From Bradyrhizobium sp. Ce-3 (lineage in GTDB: Bacteria > Pseudomonadota > Alphaproteobacteria > Rhizobiales > Xanthobacteraceae), in contig NZ_BQUV01000002.1 of NCBI RefSeq assembly GCF_022835695.1, forward strand, positions 1 through 64,000: a stretch of DNA of 64,000 nt. The letters are read 5' to 3'. The notes beneath the pieces were generated by a model. It saw only the letters and a program-made list of their open reading frames with translations. It had not been told where the DNA came from and searched no databases. The translations under genes and the position numbers were made by a program. This document shows, one piece after another, positions 23,846-31,746 of the stretch. Position 1 is the first letter of the stretch. Each line of letters starts with the position of its first letter.

Positions 23846-24250
23846 GCGCGGCAGGCGCGGAATCTTGTCGGCGAAGCCGTTGTAGCAGGTCAGCCGCTCG
23901 TCCTCTTCCTTCACGAAGCGGCATTCGTTGACGCCCTTGGCGGGGGCGGCCTTCGGCTTCGGCTGCGGCTTGAAGATCTCGTCGTAGCACATCAGCCGCT
24001 CCTTGGTGGCGTCGTCGATGTCCTGACAGGCCTGGAGCTTCTGCGCGACCGATTGCGGCTTGCCGGGGGCGGGCTGCTTCTCGCCCTTCTTGGCGGCCGA
24101 TTTCTTGCCGACCTGGACCAGCGGCTTGTCGCCGACCATCGGCTGCGCGGTCGCCGGCTTGTCGGCGGCCGCCGGGGCCGGGGTAGTGGTGCCTTGGGCA
24201 AGCGCGGCTGCCGGGCAGAGGAGCGCCAGCGCGAGGATGATATGTCTCAT
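23843..24250 (-). CDS. Secreted small protein with four Cys (135 aa)
   Basis: ATG 24250 begins a clear Sec leader, HIILALALLCPAAALAQG, cleaved near residue 19. After an Ala/Lys/Pro-rich linker, the C-terminal 60 residues contain two matched units, LQACQDI..RLMCYDEI and NECRF..RLTCYNGF, each with two Cys. The duplication suggests a disulfide-bonded domain. It has no named family, but small rhizobial secreted proteins often end in this way. Confidence 0.75.
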   Translation of the reverse strand: MRHIILALALLCPAAALAQGTTTPAPAAADKPATAQPMVGDKPLVQVGKKSAAKKGEKQPAPGKPQSVAQKLQACQDIDDATKERLMCYDEIFKPQPKPKAAPAKGVNECRFVKEEDERLTCYNGFADKIPRLPR

Positions 24251-24561
24251 GTTGAAAATGTCCGAAATGGCGTGATGACCGGAAGGATGGCGCCGGGGAT
24301 CGGAAAAGCCCGGCAAGCGCCGAGGCTTATCGCAAGTCTTGCCCGAATCCTACCCCCAGCGAGGGCCCGCCCGGCACCGATCCACCGGCAAAAGCAACGG
24401 CAATTCGTCGCTGCTCGGCCGCAACGGAGCGTGATTTGCCTTTGCCGGGCCTGGCGGCTATGACCACGCCATCTGCGCGACTGGCGCTTGGATGGACCAC
24501 CATCGGGGAGCGCAGAGACTGAACGCCGCGCGCCTGGGCACCGCTTCGAAACGGAGGTGCC
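24251..24561. other. 311-base gap between divergent genes
   Basis: No convincing open frame on either strand. The stretch must carry the promoters of the secreted-protein gene and folD. A GGAGG at 24552-24556 is the ribosome site of folD. A tetrahydrofolate riboswitch was looked for by eye and not seen. Confidence 0.5.
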
Positions 24562-25425
24562 ATGACGGCGAACATTCTCGATGGGCATGTCCATGCCCAG
24601 ATTGTCATCGACAAGGTTGCAAGCGAACTGGACCGGCTGCCCCGCGCGCCGGGACTAGCGGTCGTGCTGGTCGGCTGCGATCCGGCGAGCCAGATCTATG
24701 TGCAGAGCAAGGTCAGGATGGCCGAGCGGCTTGGCCTGCGCGGCGAGGTCGAACGCTTGCCGGACGACGCCAGCGAAGCCGACCTGCTGGCCAGGATCGC
24801 CGCGCTCAATGCGCGCGACGATATCGACGGCATCCTGATCCAGCTGCCGTTGCCGGCGCACGTCGACGCCTTGCGCGTGATGGCGGCGGTCGATCCGGCG
24901 AAGGATGTCGACGGCCTGCACGCGCTGAATGCGGGCCGGCTGTTTCACGGCGACGATGCGCTGGTGCCGTGCACGCCGCTCGGCTGTCTGCGGCTGATCA
25001 AATCGATCCGGTCCGATCTCACCGGTTGCCATGCCGTGGTGATCGGCAGCTCCAACATCGTCGGCAAGCCGATGGCCGCGCTGCTGCTGCAGGAGCAGGC
25101 GACCGTGACGCAGACCCACATCCACACCCGCGGCATCAGCAGGATCTGCCGGCAGGCCGATATCCTGGTCAGCGCGGTGGGGAAGGCTGGCCTGGTGCGC
25201 GGCGACTGGATCAAGCCGCAGGCCATCGTCATCGACGTCGGCACCACCCGCGTCGAGAAGCCGGACGGCGGCTACGCGGTGTGCGGCGATGTCCTCTTCG
25301 ACGAGGCGGTGCAGGTCGCCGGCGCGATCACACCGGTGCCGCGCGGCGTCGGGCCGATGACGATCGCCTGCCTGATGGAGAACACGGTGAAGGCGGCCAA
25401 GGCGAGGGCGGCGCGGCTGCAATAA
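24562..25425 (+). CDS. folD: Bifunctional methylenetetrahydrofolate dehydrogenase/cyclohydrolase
   Basis: FolD interconverts 5,10-methylene- and 10-formyl-tetrahydrofolate with NADP in the cytosol. Catalytic Tyr46 and Lys50 are in SQIYVQSK; QLPLP (94-98), the DPAKDVDG loop (111-118), PCTP (136-139) and the dinucleotide site GSSNIVGKP (162-170) are intact. Its 287 residues are normal. It is alone rather than in a C1 operon. Start ATG has GGAGG six bases upstream. Confidence 0.96.
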   Translation: MTANILDGHVHAQIVIDKVASELDRLPRAPGLAVVLVGCDPASQIYVQSKVRMAERLGLRGEVERLPDDASEADLLARIAALNARDDIDGILIQLPLPAHVDALRVMAAVDPAKDVDGLHALNAGRLFHGDDALVPCTPLGCLRLIKSIRSDLTGCHAVVIGSSNIVGKPMAALLLQEQATVTQTHIHTRGISRICRQADILVSAVGKAGLVRGDWIKPQAIVIDVGTTRVEKPDGGYAVCGDVLFDEAVQVAGAITPVPRGVGPMTIACLMENTVKAAKARAARLQ

Positions 25426-25575
25426 CGGAAGATGTTTCCGGCGAATGCGCGAACGGCCGGTGCCGCTCGCGCATGTCATCGTGCCACGAGCTCCCGGGCG
25501 CAAGGTTCATGACGTCCGGAGTAATGGAAAGCCCGCAGCATTGGCCTATCGTCCCGCGACGGATGGAGGCACGTG

Positions 25576-26028
25576 ATGCTGTATGCGGAAGATCTCACCG
25601 AAGGCCAGACATTCAAGCTCGGCAGCTACACGATCGGCGAGGCGGAGATCCTGGAATTCGCCGGCAAATATGATCCGGTGCCGATCCATACCGATCCCGT
25701 CGCGGCGGCGGCCGGCCCGTTCGGTGGCCTGATCGCAAGCGGCTTCAACACCATTGCGATCTATCAGCGGCTGGTCGTGGAGGCGATCTGGAGCAAGGTG
25801 GCGGGGATTGTCGGACGGGGCTTCGAGATTCGCCTGCCGGCCCCGGTCCGCCCCGGAGCCACGCTGACCGGCCAATCTGAGATCCAGAAGATCACCATCA
25901 GGCCGGAGCGGCGCGACGCCGTCGTGATCTTCAGAACGGAGCTCGTCAACGACGAACAACGTCCCGTGCTTGTCCTGGTGCTCGATGCGCTGATCCACAT
26001 GCGACCGGCGGAGCAGGGGCGGACATGA
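25576..26028 (+). CDS. MaoC-family hotdog dehydratase (150 aa)
   Basis: A single hotdog with YDPVPIHTDPVAAAAGPFGGLIASGFNT at about 35-62, matching the hydratase-2/MaoC motif (Asp and His catalytic). It may hydrate an enoyl-CoA, but many short MaoC proteins have unknown substrates. GGAGG lies seven bases before the start; GTG 25573 and ATG 25576 are adjacent options. It does not adjoin other acyl-CoA genes. Confidence 0.9.
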   Translation: MLYAEDLTEGQTFKLGSYTIGEAEILEFAGKYDPVPIHTDPVAAAAGPFGGLIASGFNTIAIYQRLVVEAIWSKVAGIVGRGFEIRLPAPVRPGATLTGQSEIQKITIRPERRDAVVIFRTELVNDEQRPVLVLVLDALIHMRPAEQGRT

Positions 26029-26067
26029 CGTCCGTCGCGCGGATTGTCGGTCGAGCAATGTCCCGCA

Positions 26068-26209
26068 TCCTCGGTTCTGGATTCCGTGCCGGCGACGCGC
26101 GGCACCCGATCTGGCCGTCACGCAATGCTACAGCTACTATGGCTACCCGGCGGCAGAGCAGCAAGTTATCGATGACGTGATCAGCTCCGCGCGGCTGGGC
26201 ATCGGCTGA
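26068..26209 (+). pseudogene. Possible 3' remnant of a lost gene
   Basis: The frame ending at TGA 26207 reads like protein over its last 35 codons (AVTQCYSYYGYPAAEQQVID, then ISSARLGIG), but it has no start, no ribosome site and decays into improbable residues upstream. It sits between the MaoC and zinc-ribbon genes. It could be the tail of a decayed gene; the case rests on codon use only. Confidence 0.3.
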
Positions 26210-26224
26210 GACGGACATACACGC

Positions 26225-26650
26225 GTGAAACGCAGCAAGCAGACGCACGGGCAGATCGAGGCCAAGCGGCGCAAGGCCGAGGAATGGCGCCGCTTGCAGG
26301 CGCAGCGCGCCGCTGAACGGCAACATCTTCGCGACTACAAGATTGCGCTGGCGCGCGACCAGGTTCCGGTGGATACGGCGAGGCTGGCGCCATCGAACAG
26401 CTATTCGACCCCCGATTTCGTCGCGCGCGGAACCTATCGACCGGAGCCATTCGTCTGCAAGGACTGCGGCGTGGCCGAGGTCTGGACGCCGTTGCAGCAG
26501 AAATGGTGGTACGAGACCGCCAAAGGCGACGTGTTCACCAGCGCCGTGCGCTGCCGGGCCTGTCGCACCAGGGAACGTGCCCGCAAATCCGCAGCGCGCC
26601 GCGTCCATCTGGAAGGGCTCGCCAGGAAGAAGAAGCTTCCCGCATCGTGA
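26225..26650 (+). CDS. Zinc-ribbon protein with basic helical arm (141 aa)
   Basis: The N-terminal half is charged and helical (KRSKQTHGQIEAKRRKAEEWRR). From about residue 72 comes a zinc ribbon: FVCKDCGVAEVWTP, then WWYETAKGDVFTSAVRCRACR, matching the probable zinc-ribbon domain found in many small bacterial proteins. The basic arms suggest nucleic-acid contact; this is inference. Start is GTG 26225. Confidence 0.85.
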   Translation: MKRSKQTHGQIEAKRRKAEEWRRLQAQRAAERQHLRDYKIALARDQVPVDTARLAPSNSYSTPDFVARGTYRPEPFVCKDCGVAEVWTPLQQKWWYETAKGDVFTSAVRCRACRTRERARKSAARRVHLEGLARKKKLPAS

Positions 26651-26879
26651 GCGGCGCATATGCGCCGCATTTGGGGCATCGATGGATCCTGAACCCGCAC
26701 ACGCGCGGTCAATGCGTCGCGCCTGCGGAACGTTTCGCGGCCTGATCGGTTCGAGACTTCGAAGCCCCCGACGAGGGGCGCGGGCGGGGAGGAACCAGCC
26801 AAGGAAATTGCCAAGGAAACCTGTCAACGAAACCTGACAAGGCAACCACGCGGCCGGAACCAAAAAGAAGGAGCAGCGG

Positions 26880-27173
26880 ATGAAGCTTAATGCCACTCAA
26901 GTCAAGCAGACCATGACGCAACTGAACGCCCAGGTGCTTCCGGACGATCACCCGGCGGTAGCGCAACTGAACACCGTGTTCGGTGACCACACATTCTTCG
27001 TCGACACCAGCGGACTCAAGGTCCTCGAGCCCGCCCAGTCCTCCGACATGTCGGGGCAGACGGGCGAGGTGGTGAGCCTTGCCGAGTGGAGCGATCCGGA
27101 GCTGACGTCGCTGCGGCCGCACGAGCCCGAACCGACCGGCGTGCTCATCACGCTTGAACCCAGCAAGCACTGA
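26880..27173 (+). CDS. Conserved small protein of unknown function (97 aa)
   Basis: A soluble, acidic chain with no leader or helix. It starts MKLNATQVKQTM, carries HTFFVDTSGLKVLEP in the middle and ends with an ITLEPSKH tail. AGGAGC precedes the ATG. The stop is directly followed by a GTTTTCGAGCGAAG repeat. A near-miss EcfG site (GGAAC-N16-GGTT, from 26727) lies upstream. No family is recognised. Confidence 0.65.
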   Translation: MKLNATQVKQTMTQLNAQVLPDDHPAVAQLNTVFGDHTFFVDTSGLKVLEPAQSSDMSGQTGEVVSLAEWSDPELTSLRPHEPEPTGVLITLEPSKH

Positions 27174-27270
27174 AGCGTTTTCGAGCGAAGCGGGCACCGG
27201 TTCGCGCAAGGAAAACGTACCCCAACAAGGGGATTGGAGCATGATCCGATTTCAATCGGATCGTGCTCTG
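27174..27270. repeat. GTTTTCGAGCGAAG-type repeat, copy 3 (diverged)
   Basis: The first 30 bases (AAGCGTTTTCGAGCGAAGCGGGCACCGG) match the copy at 4861; the rest has drifted but keeps a hairpin (ATCCGATTtcAATCGGAT). Confidence 0.75.
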
Positions 27271-27416
27271 ATGGCTGCAACATTCACGGCCATCGGCCCT
27301 CTTGATGGCGACGGCCCCTAAGCGTCACGTCAAGAGGTGCCGAAAGTCACATGGCAAATCAGCGCCGCCTGCATATGCATTGGATCGAGGTGGGTATCCA
27401 GGGCGGTGAGGAGCAG

Positions 27417-27788
27417 ATGGGGATCGTGCGGCGCTGGAGCTCTGACGAGGACGACAAGCTCAGAGAACTCGCCAGGGCCGGCAAGAATGCGCTCGAGATC
27501 AGTAACGAACTGACCCGCAGCGCTTCGGCGGTGCGCCGGCGCGCCGAGGTTCTGTCGGTCCTCATCATGGCGAAGGCGTTTCGCGCGCGGCCGTCCCATG
27601 TCGCCACCCATCTCGAAAGGGTCGCAATCGACGCGATTCGCAATCGCCGTCCGTTTCCCGCGGGCGTCGGCCCGAGCACCATTGCCGGAATGATCGAGAA
27701 GGGCTGGATCGTCCCCGAGATGGGGCGGAGATATCGTGTCACCGACGACGGCGTGGAGGCGGTGCGCCGCAAGATCCCGAGCGGGTGA
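27417..27788 (+). CDS. Small protein with SANT/Myb-like helix-turn-helix (123 aa)
   Basis: ATG 27417 follows GAGGAG; a longer frame from 27351 is possible but has a weaker site. RRWSSDEDDKLRELARAGKNALEISNELTRSASAVRRRAEVL (about 5-46) has the shape of a SANT/Myb helical unit, common in short rhizobial proteins and probably DNA-binding. The C-terminal half ends in a winged-like GRRYRVTDDGVEAV. Target unknown. Confidence 0.65.
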   Translation: MGIVRRWSSDEDDKLRELARAGKNALEISNELTRSASAVRRRAEVLSVLIMAKAFRARPSHVATHLERVAIDAIRNRRPFPAGVGPSTIAGMIEKGWIVPEMGRRYRVTDDGVEAVRRKIPSG

Positions 27789-27940
27789 ACGGGCGGCGGC
27801 ACGACGGCGATGGACGGACGCGCGATCAGCGGCGGAAGGCAAGATTCTCCGCCCGGGAAGGGCGTTCGCGCCGTTGAAGGAGGAGGAGACCTGCCGCCAG
27901 CGGTCTTCCGCCCCTCCAACCAGCCGGGCTGACCGCACCG

Positions 27941-28717
27941 ATGCTCAACGTCCAGCAAGCTCCAGAAGACCGATACCAGCGTTTCGCCGACCTTGCGCCG
28001 TTCGTTCGTGAAGCGATCAGCACCATCGCCGCATTGACGCCGTCTCAGCGGCTCGATGTGGAATTCCTCGAACGTGAGTTCATCCCCGCGCTGGGGCTCA
28101 ATGACGAACTGCTTCACGAGCAGCCGCCGGAGCTTGCGCCGAGTTTCGGCAAGGGTCTTCACCTCTGGCAATATCCGAACCAGCTCGCGCCGTATCTGGC
28201 CTGGCTCGCGCGCAACGCGTCCGGCATTTCCTCCTACATGGAAATCGGCTGCCGCTGGGGCGGCATGTTCATCCTGGTTGCGGAGTGGCTGAAGAACAGC
28301 GGCGCCGATCTCAGAACCGTCATCGCGCTCGATCCGATCGCGCCGACGCCCTTCATCTCGACCTATTTCGATCTGCTGCAGGAGCAGGCCGGCATCGAGC
28401 CGGTCTATCTCCAGGCCTATTCGACGTCACCGCTGGTCGGCGCCCATGTCGACCGGCTGAAGCCCGACTTCGTCTTCATCGACGGAGATCACAGCCTGCG
28501 CGGCGCGATGCAGGATCACCTGCTGGTGCGCTCCCATGCCAGCATCATCGTGCATCACGACATCCATTCGCAGGCCTGCCCGGATACGACGCTGCTCTGG
28601 AAGGCGCTCAAGCAGTTCGAGGCGCCGAGCTTCGATATGTTCGAATTCACCGGCCAGTATCCGTCGGTGAACGGTTCGTTCCTCGGCATCGGCGCGATGA
28701 AGCGGCGGCAGGCCTGA
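27941..28717 (+). CDS. Class I SAM-dependent methyltransferase (CmcI/Methyltransf_24 type, 258 aa)
   Basis: Motif I is visible as YMEIGCRWGGMFILVAEWL (about 98-116), the acidic loop as VIALDPIAPTP, and the post-I motif as PDFVFIDGDHSLRGAMQD (about 173-190). The D-G-D-H pattern is typical of the CmcI/O-methyltransferase-like group that acts on small molecules or glycans. The N-terminal 85 residues are helical and unassigned. It converges on the HxlR regulator with nine bases between stops. Confidence 0.85.
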   Translation: MLNVQQAPEDRYQRFADLAPFVREAISTIAALTPSQRLDVEFLEREFIPALGLNDELLHEQPPELAPSFGKGLHLWQYPNQLAPYLAWLARNASGISSYMEIGCRWGGMFILVAEWLKNSGADLRTVIALDPIAPTPFISTYFDLLQEQAGIEPVYLQAYSTSPLVGAHVDRLKPDFVFIDGDHSLRGAMQDHLLVRSHASIIVHHDIHSQACPDTTLLWKALKQFEAPSFDMFEFTGQYPSVNGSFLGIGAMKRRQA

Positions 28718-28726
28718 GGTGTCGTC

Positions 28727-29119
28727 CTAACTGACGCGCGGCGCCGAAGCCGACGTAGCGTTGACCGCGCGCGGCGAGGGACGGCGCGCCTCCAGATACG
28801 AATTGCCCCACACCCACAGCGACCGGATGACGGGCTCGAGCGAACGCCCGAGCGGCGTCAGCGAATACTCGACGCGCGGCGGCACCTCCGGATAGATCTC
28901 GCGGTGGATCAGGCCCGCGGTTTCGAGTTCGCGAAGTTGCCGCGTCAGCATCCGCTGTGAAATCCGCGACAGCCGCCGCCCGAGCTCGTTGAAGCGGATG
29001 GTGTCGCCGAGCAGGTGATAGAGGATCACGGCCTTCCACTTGCCGTCGATCAGGTCGAGCGTTGCCTCGACGGGGCAGCCGACCGCGCAGTCATAGCTCT
29101 TCGCATCAAGCCCCTTCAT
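28727..29119 (-). CDS. HxlR-family winged-helix regulator (130 aa)
   Basis: CAVGCPVEATLDLIDGKWKAVILYHL, RFNELGRRL, ISQRMLTRQLRELETAGLIHRE and a wing RVEYSLTPLGRSL follow the HxlR pattern exactly. Two N-terminal Cys (near 11 and 15) resemble those used for redox or aldehyde sensing in YodB/HypR. It is divergent from the major-royal-jelly-type gene 149 bases away, which it may regulate. Confidence 0.93.
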   Translation of the reverse strand: MKGLDAKSYDCAVGCPVEATLDLIDGKWKAVILYHLLGDTIRFNELGRRLSRISQRMLTRQLRELETAGLIHREIYPEVPPRVEYSLTPLGRSLEPVIRSLWVWGNSYLEARRPSPRAVNATSASAPRVS

Positions 29120-29268
29120 GGTTCACTCCCTGATACTACCGGACATTCCTGTGCGTAATTGTCAGCGCCCAAATTAGCGCGCAACGTCGATCCCGCAAAG
29201 CCGAACCTTGCCGATCACGGCCGGTCCGGTACGCAACGACACAACAACGACACAGGGAGGGGACCCGC

Positions 29269-30387
29269 GTGAAGCGAGGGATTTTGTTGATCGCCGCGAT
29301 GACGGCGAACGTGATGCTATCAAGCGCGCGTGCGGACGAGGCGGTCCGCGCCGAGATCGTGGCGCGATTGCCCGAGTCGGTTGGCAACATCGCCATGACG
29401 CCGGACAACCAGCTGATCTTCAGCCATCACCCGTTCTTCAGTCCCGAGATCAGGGTCGCGAAGCTGACGTCGCCGACGACGTTCCAGCCATTTCCGAACG
29501 CGGAGTGGAATACGCCGCGGAAGGGCACCGACCAATATCTCGACAACGTGCTCGGGCTCCGGTCCGACGAGAACGGCGTGGTCTGGATCATCGACATGGG
29601 ATTCCGCACCAACATCACGCCCAAGCTGGTGGGATGGAATACGCGCAGCGACCGGCTCGAACGCATCTATTACATGCCCGATCCGGTGACGCGACCGGGA
29701 TCGCAGCCGCAGGACATCGTGATCGACCAGAAGCATCGCAAATTCTACATCGCCGACGAGAACATCGGCCCCGGCGGCGACGGATCGCATGCCGCGATCA
29801 TCGTCATCGACATGGATACCGGGCGCGCGCGGCGCGTGCTCGACGGCGACCCCTCCACGATCCCCGAAGACCTGCCGATCACGGTGGACGGCAAGGATCT
29901 CACGGTGTCCGGCAAGGACGGCAAGCCGTCCATCATCAAGGTCGGCTGCGACGGTATCACCATGGATGTCCGCTCCGAGTGGGTCTACTTCGCGCCGCTC
30001 AGCGGCCGCTCGATCTACCGCGTGCGCGTGGCCGACCTGAACGACGAGAAGCTGACGCCGGCCGAACTCAGCGCCAAGGTCGAGCGCTATTCAGACAAGC
30101 CGAACAATGGCGGGCTCTCGATCGACTATGCCGGCAATCTCTATCTGACCGCGGTCGAGAGCAAGTCGGTCGGCGTCGTCGGGGCCGATCGCAGATATCG
30201 CACCTATCTGAGCGACGCTGAGATGGTCTGGCCCGACGGTATCACGGCGTCGGCGGACGGCTACATGTACGTGTCGGCGTCGCAGATTTCCGCGGCCGCG
30301 ATGTTCCACGGCGGCAAGGGTGAGAACAAGGCCCCGTATCTGATCTATCGCTTCAAGCCGCTTGCTGCGGGCTACGTCTCGCGCTGA
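29269..30387 (+). CDS. Major royal jelly/yellow-type exported beta-propeller (372 aa)
   Basis: GTG 29269 follows GGGAGGGG and gives a Sec leader of about 23 residues ending ARA. The mature protein has the MRJP/yellow pattern: NIAMTPDNQLIFSHH, VVWIIDMGF near 108, QDIVIDQKHRKFYIADENIG near 152, ADEN..GGDGSHAAIIVIDMDTG, and NNGGLSIDYAGNLYLT near 285. These proteins are six-bladed beta-propellers; some bind catecholamines or act like dopachrome converting enzymes. It is probably periplasmic. The divergent HxlR gene suggests control by reactive quinones or aldehydes. Confidence 0.88.
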   Translation: MKRGILLIAAMTANVMLSSARADEAVRAEIVARLPESVGNIAMTPDNQLIFSHHPFFSPEIRVAKLTSPTTFQPFPNAEWNTPRKGTDQYLDNVLGLRSDENGVVWIIDMGFRTNITPKLVGWNTRSDRLERIYYMPDPVTRPGSQPQDIVIDQKHRKFYIADENIGPGGDGSHAAIIVIDMDTGRARRVLDGDPSTIPEDLPITVDGKDLTVSGKDGKPSIIKVGCDGITMDVRSEWVYFAPLSGRSIYRVRVADLNDEKLTPAELSAKVERYSDKPNNGGLSIDYAGNLYLTAVESKSVGVVGADRRYRTYLSDAEMVWPDGITASADGYMYVSASQISAAAMFHGGKGENKAPYLIYRFKPLAAGYVSR

Positions 30388-30405
30388 CCGCGCATCGAGC
30401 GTAAC

Positions 30406-30433
30406 CGCCCGGCCTGTGCTCGCAGGCCGGGCG
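30406..30433. terminator. Hairpin between convergent genes
   Basis: CGCCCGGCCTG-tgctcg-CAGGCCGGGCG is a perfect 11-bp stem between the stops of the royal-jelly-type gene and alkB. No T-run on either side. Confidence 0.6.
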
Positions 30434-30443
30434 ACACCTGCAA

Positions 30444-31589
30444 TCACGAAGCTGCCGGCCGTTCGCCCAGATTGAGCTTGCTCTTGTCGCCGTCGGCCCA
30501 GGCCAAGGTCTTCGGGTCCATCACGCGGAACCAAAGCCACGGGATCGCGGCGAGCCCGAACATCCCGGTGTAGCCGTTCGGCAGCCGCGGGAGTTTGTCG
30601 AAATCGCGCAGCGACTGGTAGGGCCGCATCGGGTTGGCGTGGTGATCGGAATGGCGTTGCAGATGGAACGTCATCAGGTTCGAGACGATGTGGTTGGTGT
30701 TCCAGGAGTGGCGTGGCTCGACCGCCTGGTAGCGGCCGTTCGGCAGCTTCTCGCGGAGCAGTCCATAGTGCTCGACATAATTGGCCTGGGTCAGCGCGTA
30801 CCAGCCGAGGAAATGGTGCGCGACGATGAACGGCGCCACCTTCCAGCCGAACAGCGCAATCAGGACGGCCGCGACCACGAGCGTCAGCGCGAAGCCCTGC
30901 AGGATCTCGTTGTGGACCGACCAGACCGGCTCGCCGCGCTTGGTCAGCCGTTCGGCCTCGTTGCGCCAGCCGCGCTTGAAGGCGCCCGGCAGTTCGCGCG
31001 TCGCGAACGCATAGATCGATTCGCCGAACCGCGCGCTGGCGGGGTCCTCGGGGGTTGCGACCCAGGTGTGATGGCCGCGATTGTGCTCGACGCGGAAATG
31101 CGCGTAGCCGACCGCGCAGTTGGCGAGCATGCCGAACATGATGTTGAGCCGGTCAGGCTTGTGGCCGAGCTCGTGGCCGATCAGGAGCGCGCCGCCATTG
31201 ATGGTGCCGACGCCGAGCAGCAGGGCGACGTAGGACCACCACGGCAGATCCTGCGTGCCGAAGAAGGCGATCAGGGCGACGTAGTTGATCCAGGGAAACA
31301 CCACGGTGATGCGCGCCAACCGCAGGTAATAGGGATCGGCCTCCATCGCGGCGACCACTTCCGCCGGCGGATTGTGGGTGTCTTCGCCGAACACGACATC
31401 GAGCAGCGGGATCAGGATGAAGATGAAGACGAACGGAATCAGCGTCACCAGCGGATTGTGCGTCTGCAGAAACCACCAGTAGGACAATAGCGGGATCAGC
31501 GGCGGGATGAACGAGAGCATCCACAGATAGCGCTTGCCGTCCCGGTAGGTGATCGTTTCGCCAGCGGCATTGGTGCCCGTGAAGATCAT
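30444..31589 (-). CDS. alkB: Alkane 1-monooxygenase (AlkB, 381 aa)
   Basis: This integral-membrane di-iron enzyme hydroxylates n-alkanes at the terminal carbon, fed by rubredoxin. ATG 31589 follows GGAGGAAAC. The His clusters are HELGH (139-143), HNRGHH (169-174) and HSDHH (313-317), plus the NYVEHYG signature (270-276) that marks AlkB rather than fatty-acid desaturases. About six helices anchor it. No rubredoxin gene is adjacent. The AraC-type regulator is divergent, 157 bases upstream. Confidence 0.95.
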   Translation of the reverse strand: MIFTGTNAAGETITYRDGKRYLWMLSFIPPLIPLLSYWWFLQTHNPLVTLIPFVFIFILIPLLDVVFGEDTHNPPAEVVAAMEADPYYLRLARITVVFPWINYVALIAFFGTQDLPWWSYVALLLGVGTINGGALLIGHELGHKPDRLNIMFGMLANCAVGYAHFRVEHNRGHHTWVATPEDPASARFGESIYAFATRELPGAFKRGWRNEAERLTKRGEPVWSVHNEILQGFALTLVVAAVLIALFGWKVAPFIVAHHFLGWYALTQANYVEHYGLLREKLPNGRYQAVEPRHSWNTNHIVSNLMTFHLQRHSDHHANPMRPYQSLRDFDKLPRLPNGYTGMFGLAAIPWLWFRVMDPKTLAWADGDKSKLNLGERPAAS

Positions 31590-31746
31590 CGTTTCCTCCA
31601 GCATCCCGTTCGAGCGGCATTCGCCGTCGTTCCGCCAAGCATGCCGCGAGGCGGGCCTGCGCCGCCAGTTCCCAACAGGCCAATTTTGTGGCATTTTGCG
31701 CCAAACCTGTTCGGCTGGACGTTCGCAAGGGAGGGGCGCCAACGCA

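Noticed and set aside
24251-24561. Possible folate riboswitch upstream of folD
   Set aside because: No stem-loop arrangement matching a tetrahydrofolate aptamer could be drawn by eye. A covariance-model scan would be needed to revisit it.
26727-26751. GGAAC-N16-GGTT resembling an EcfG promoter before the 26880 gene
   Set aside because: The -10 element differs from CGTT and it is 129 bases from the gene, so it was not counted with the four exact sites.
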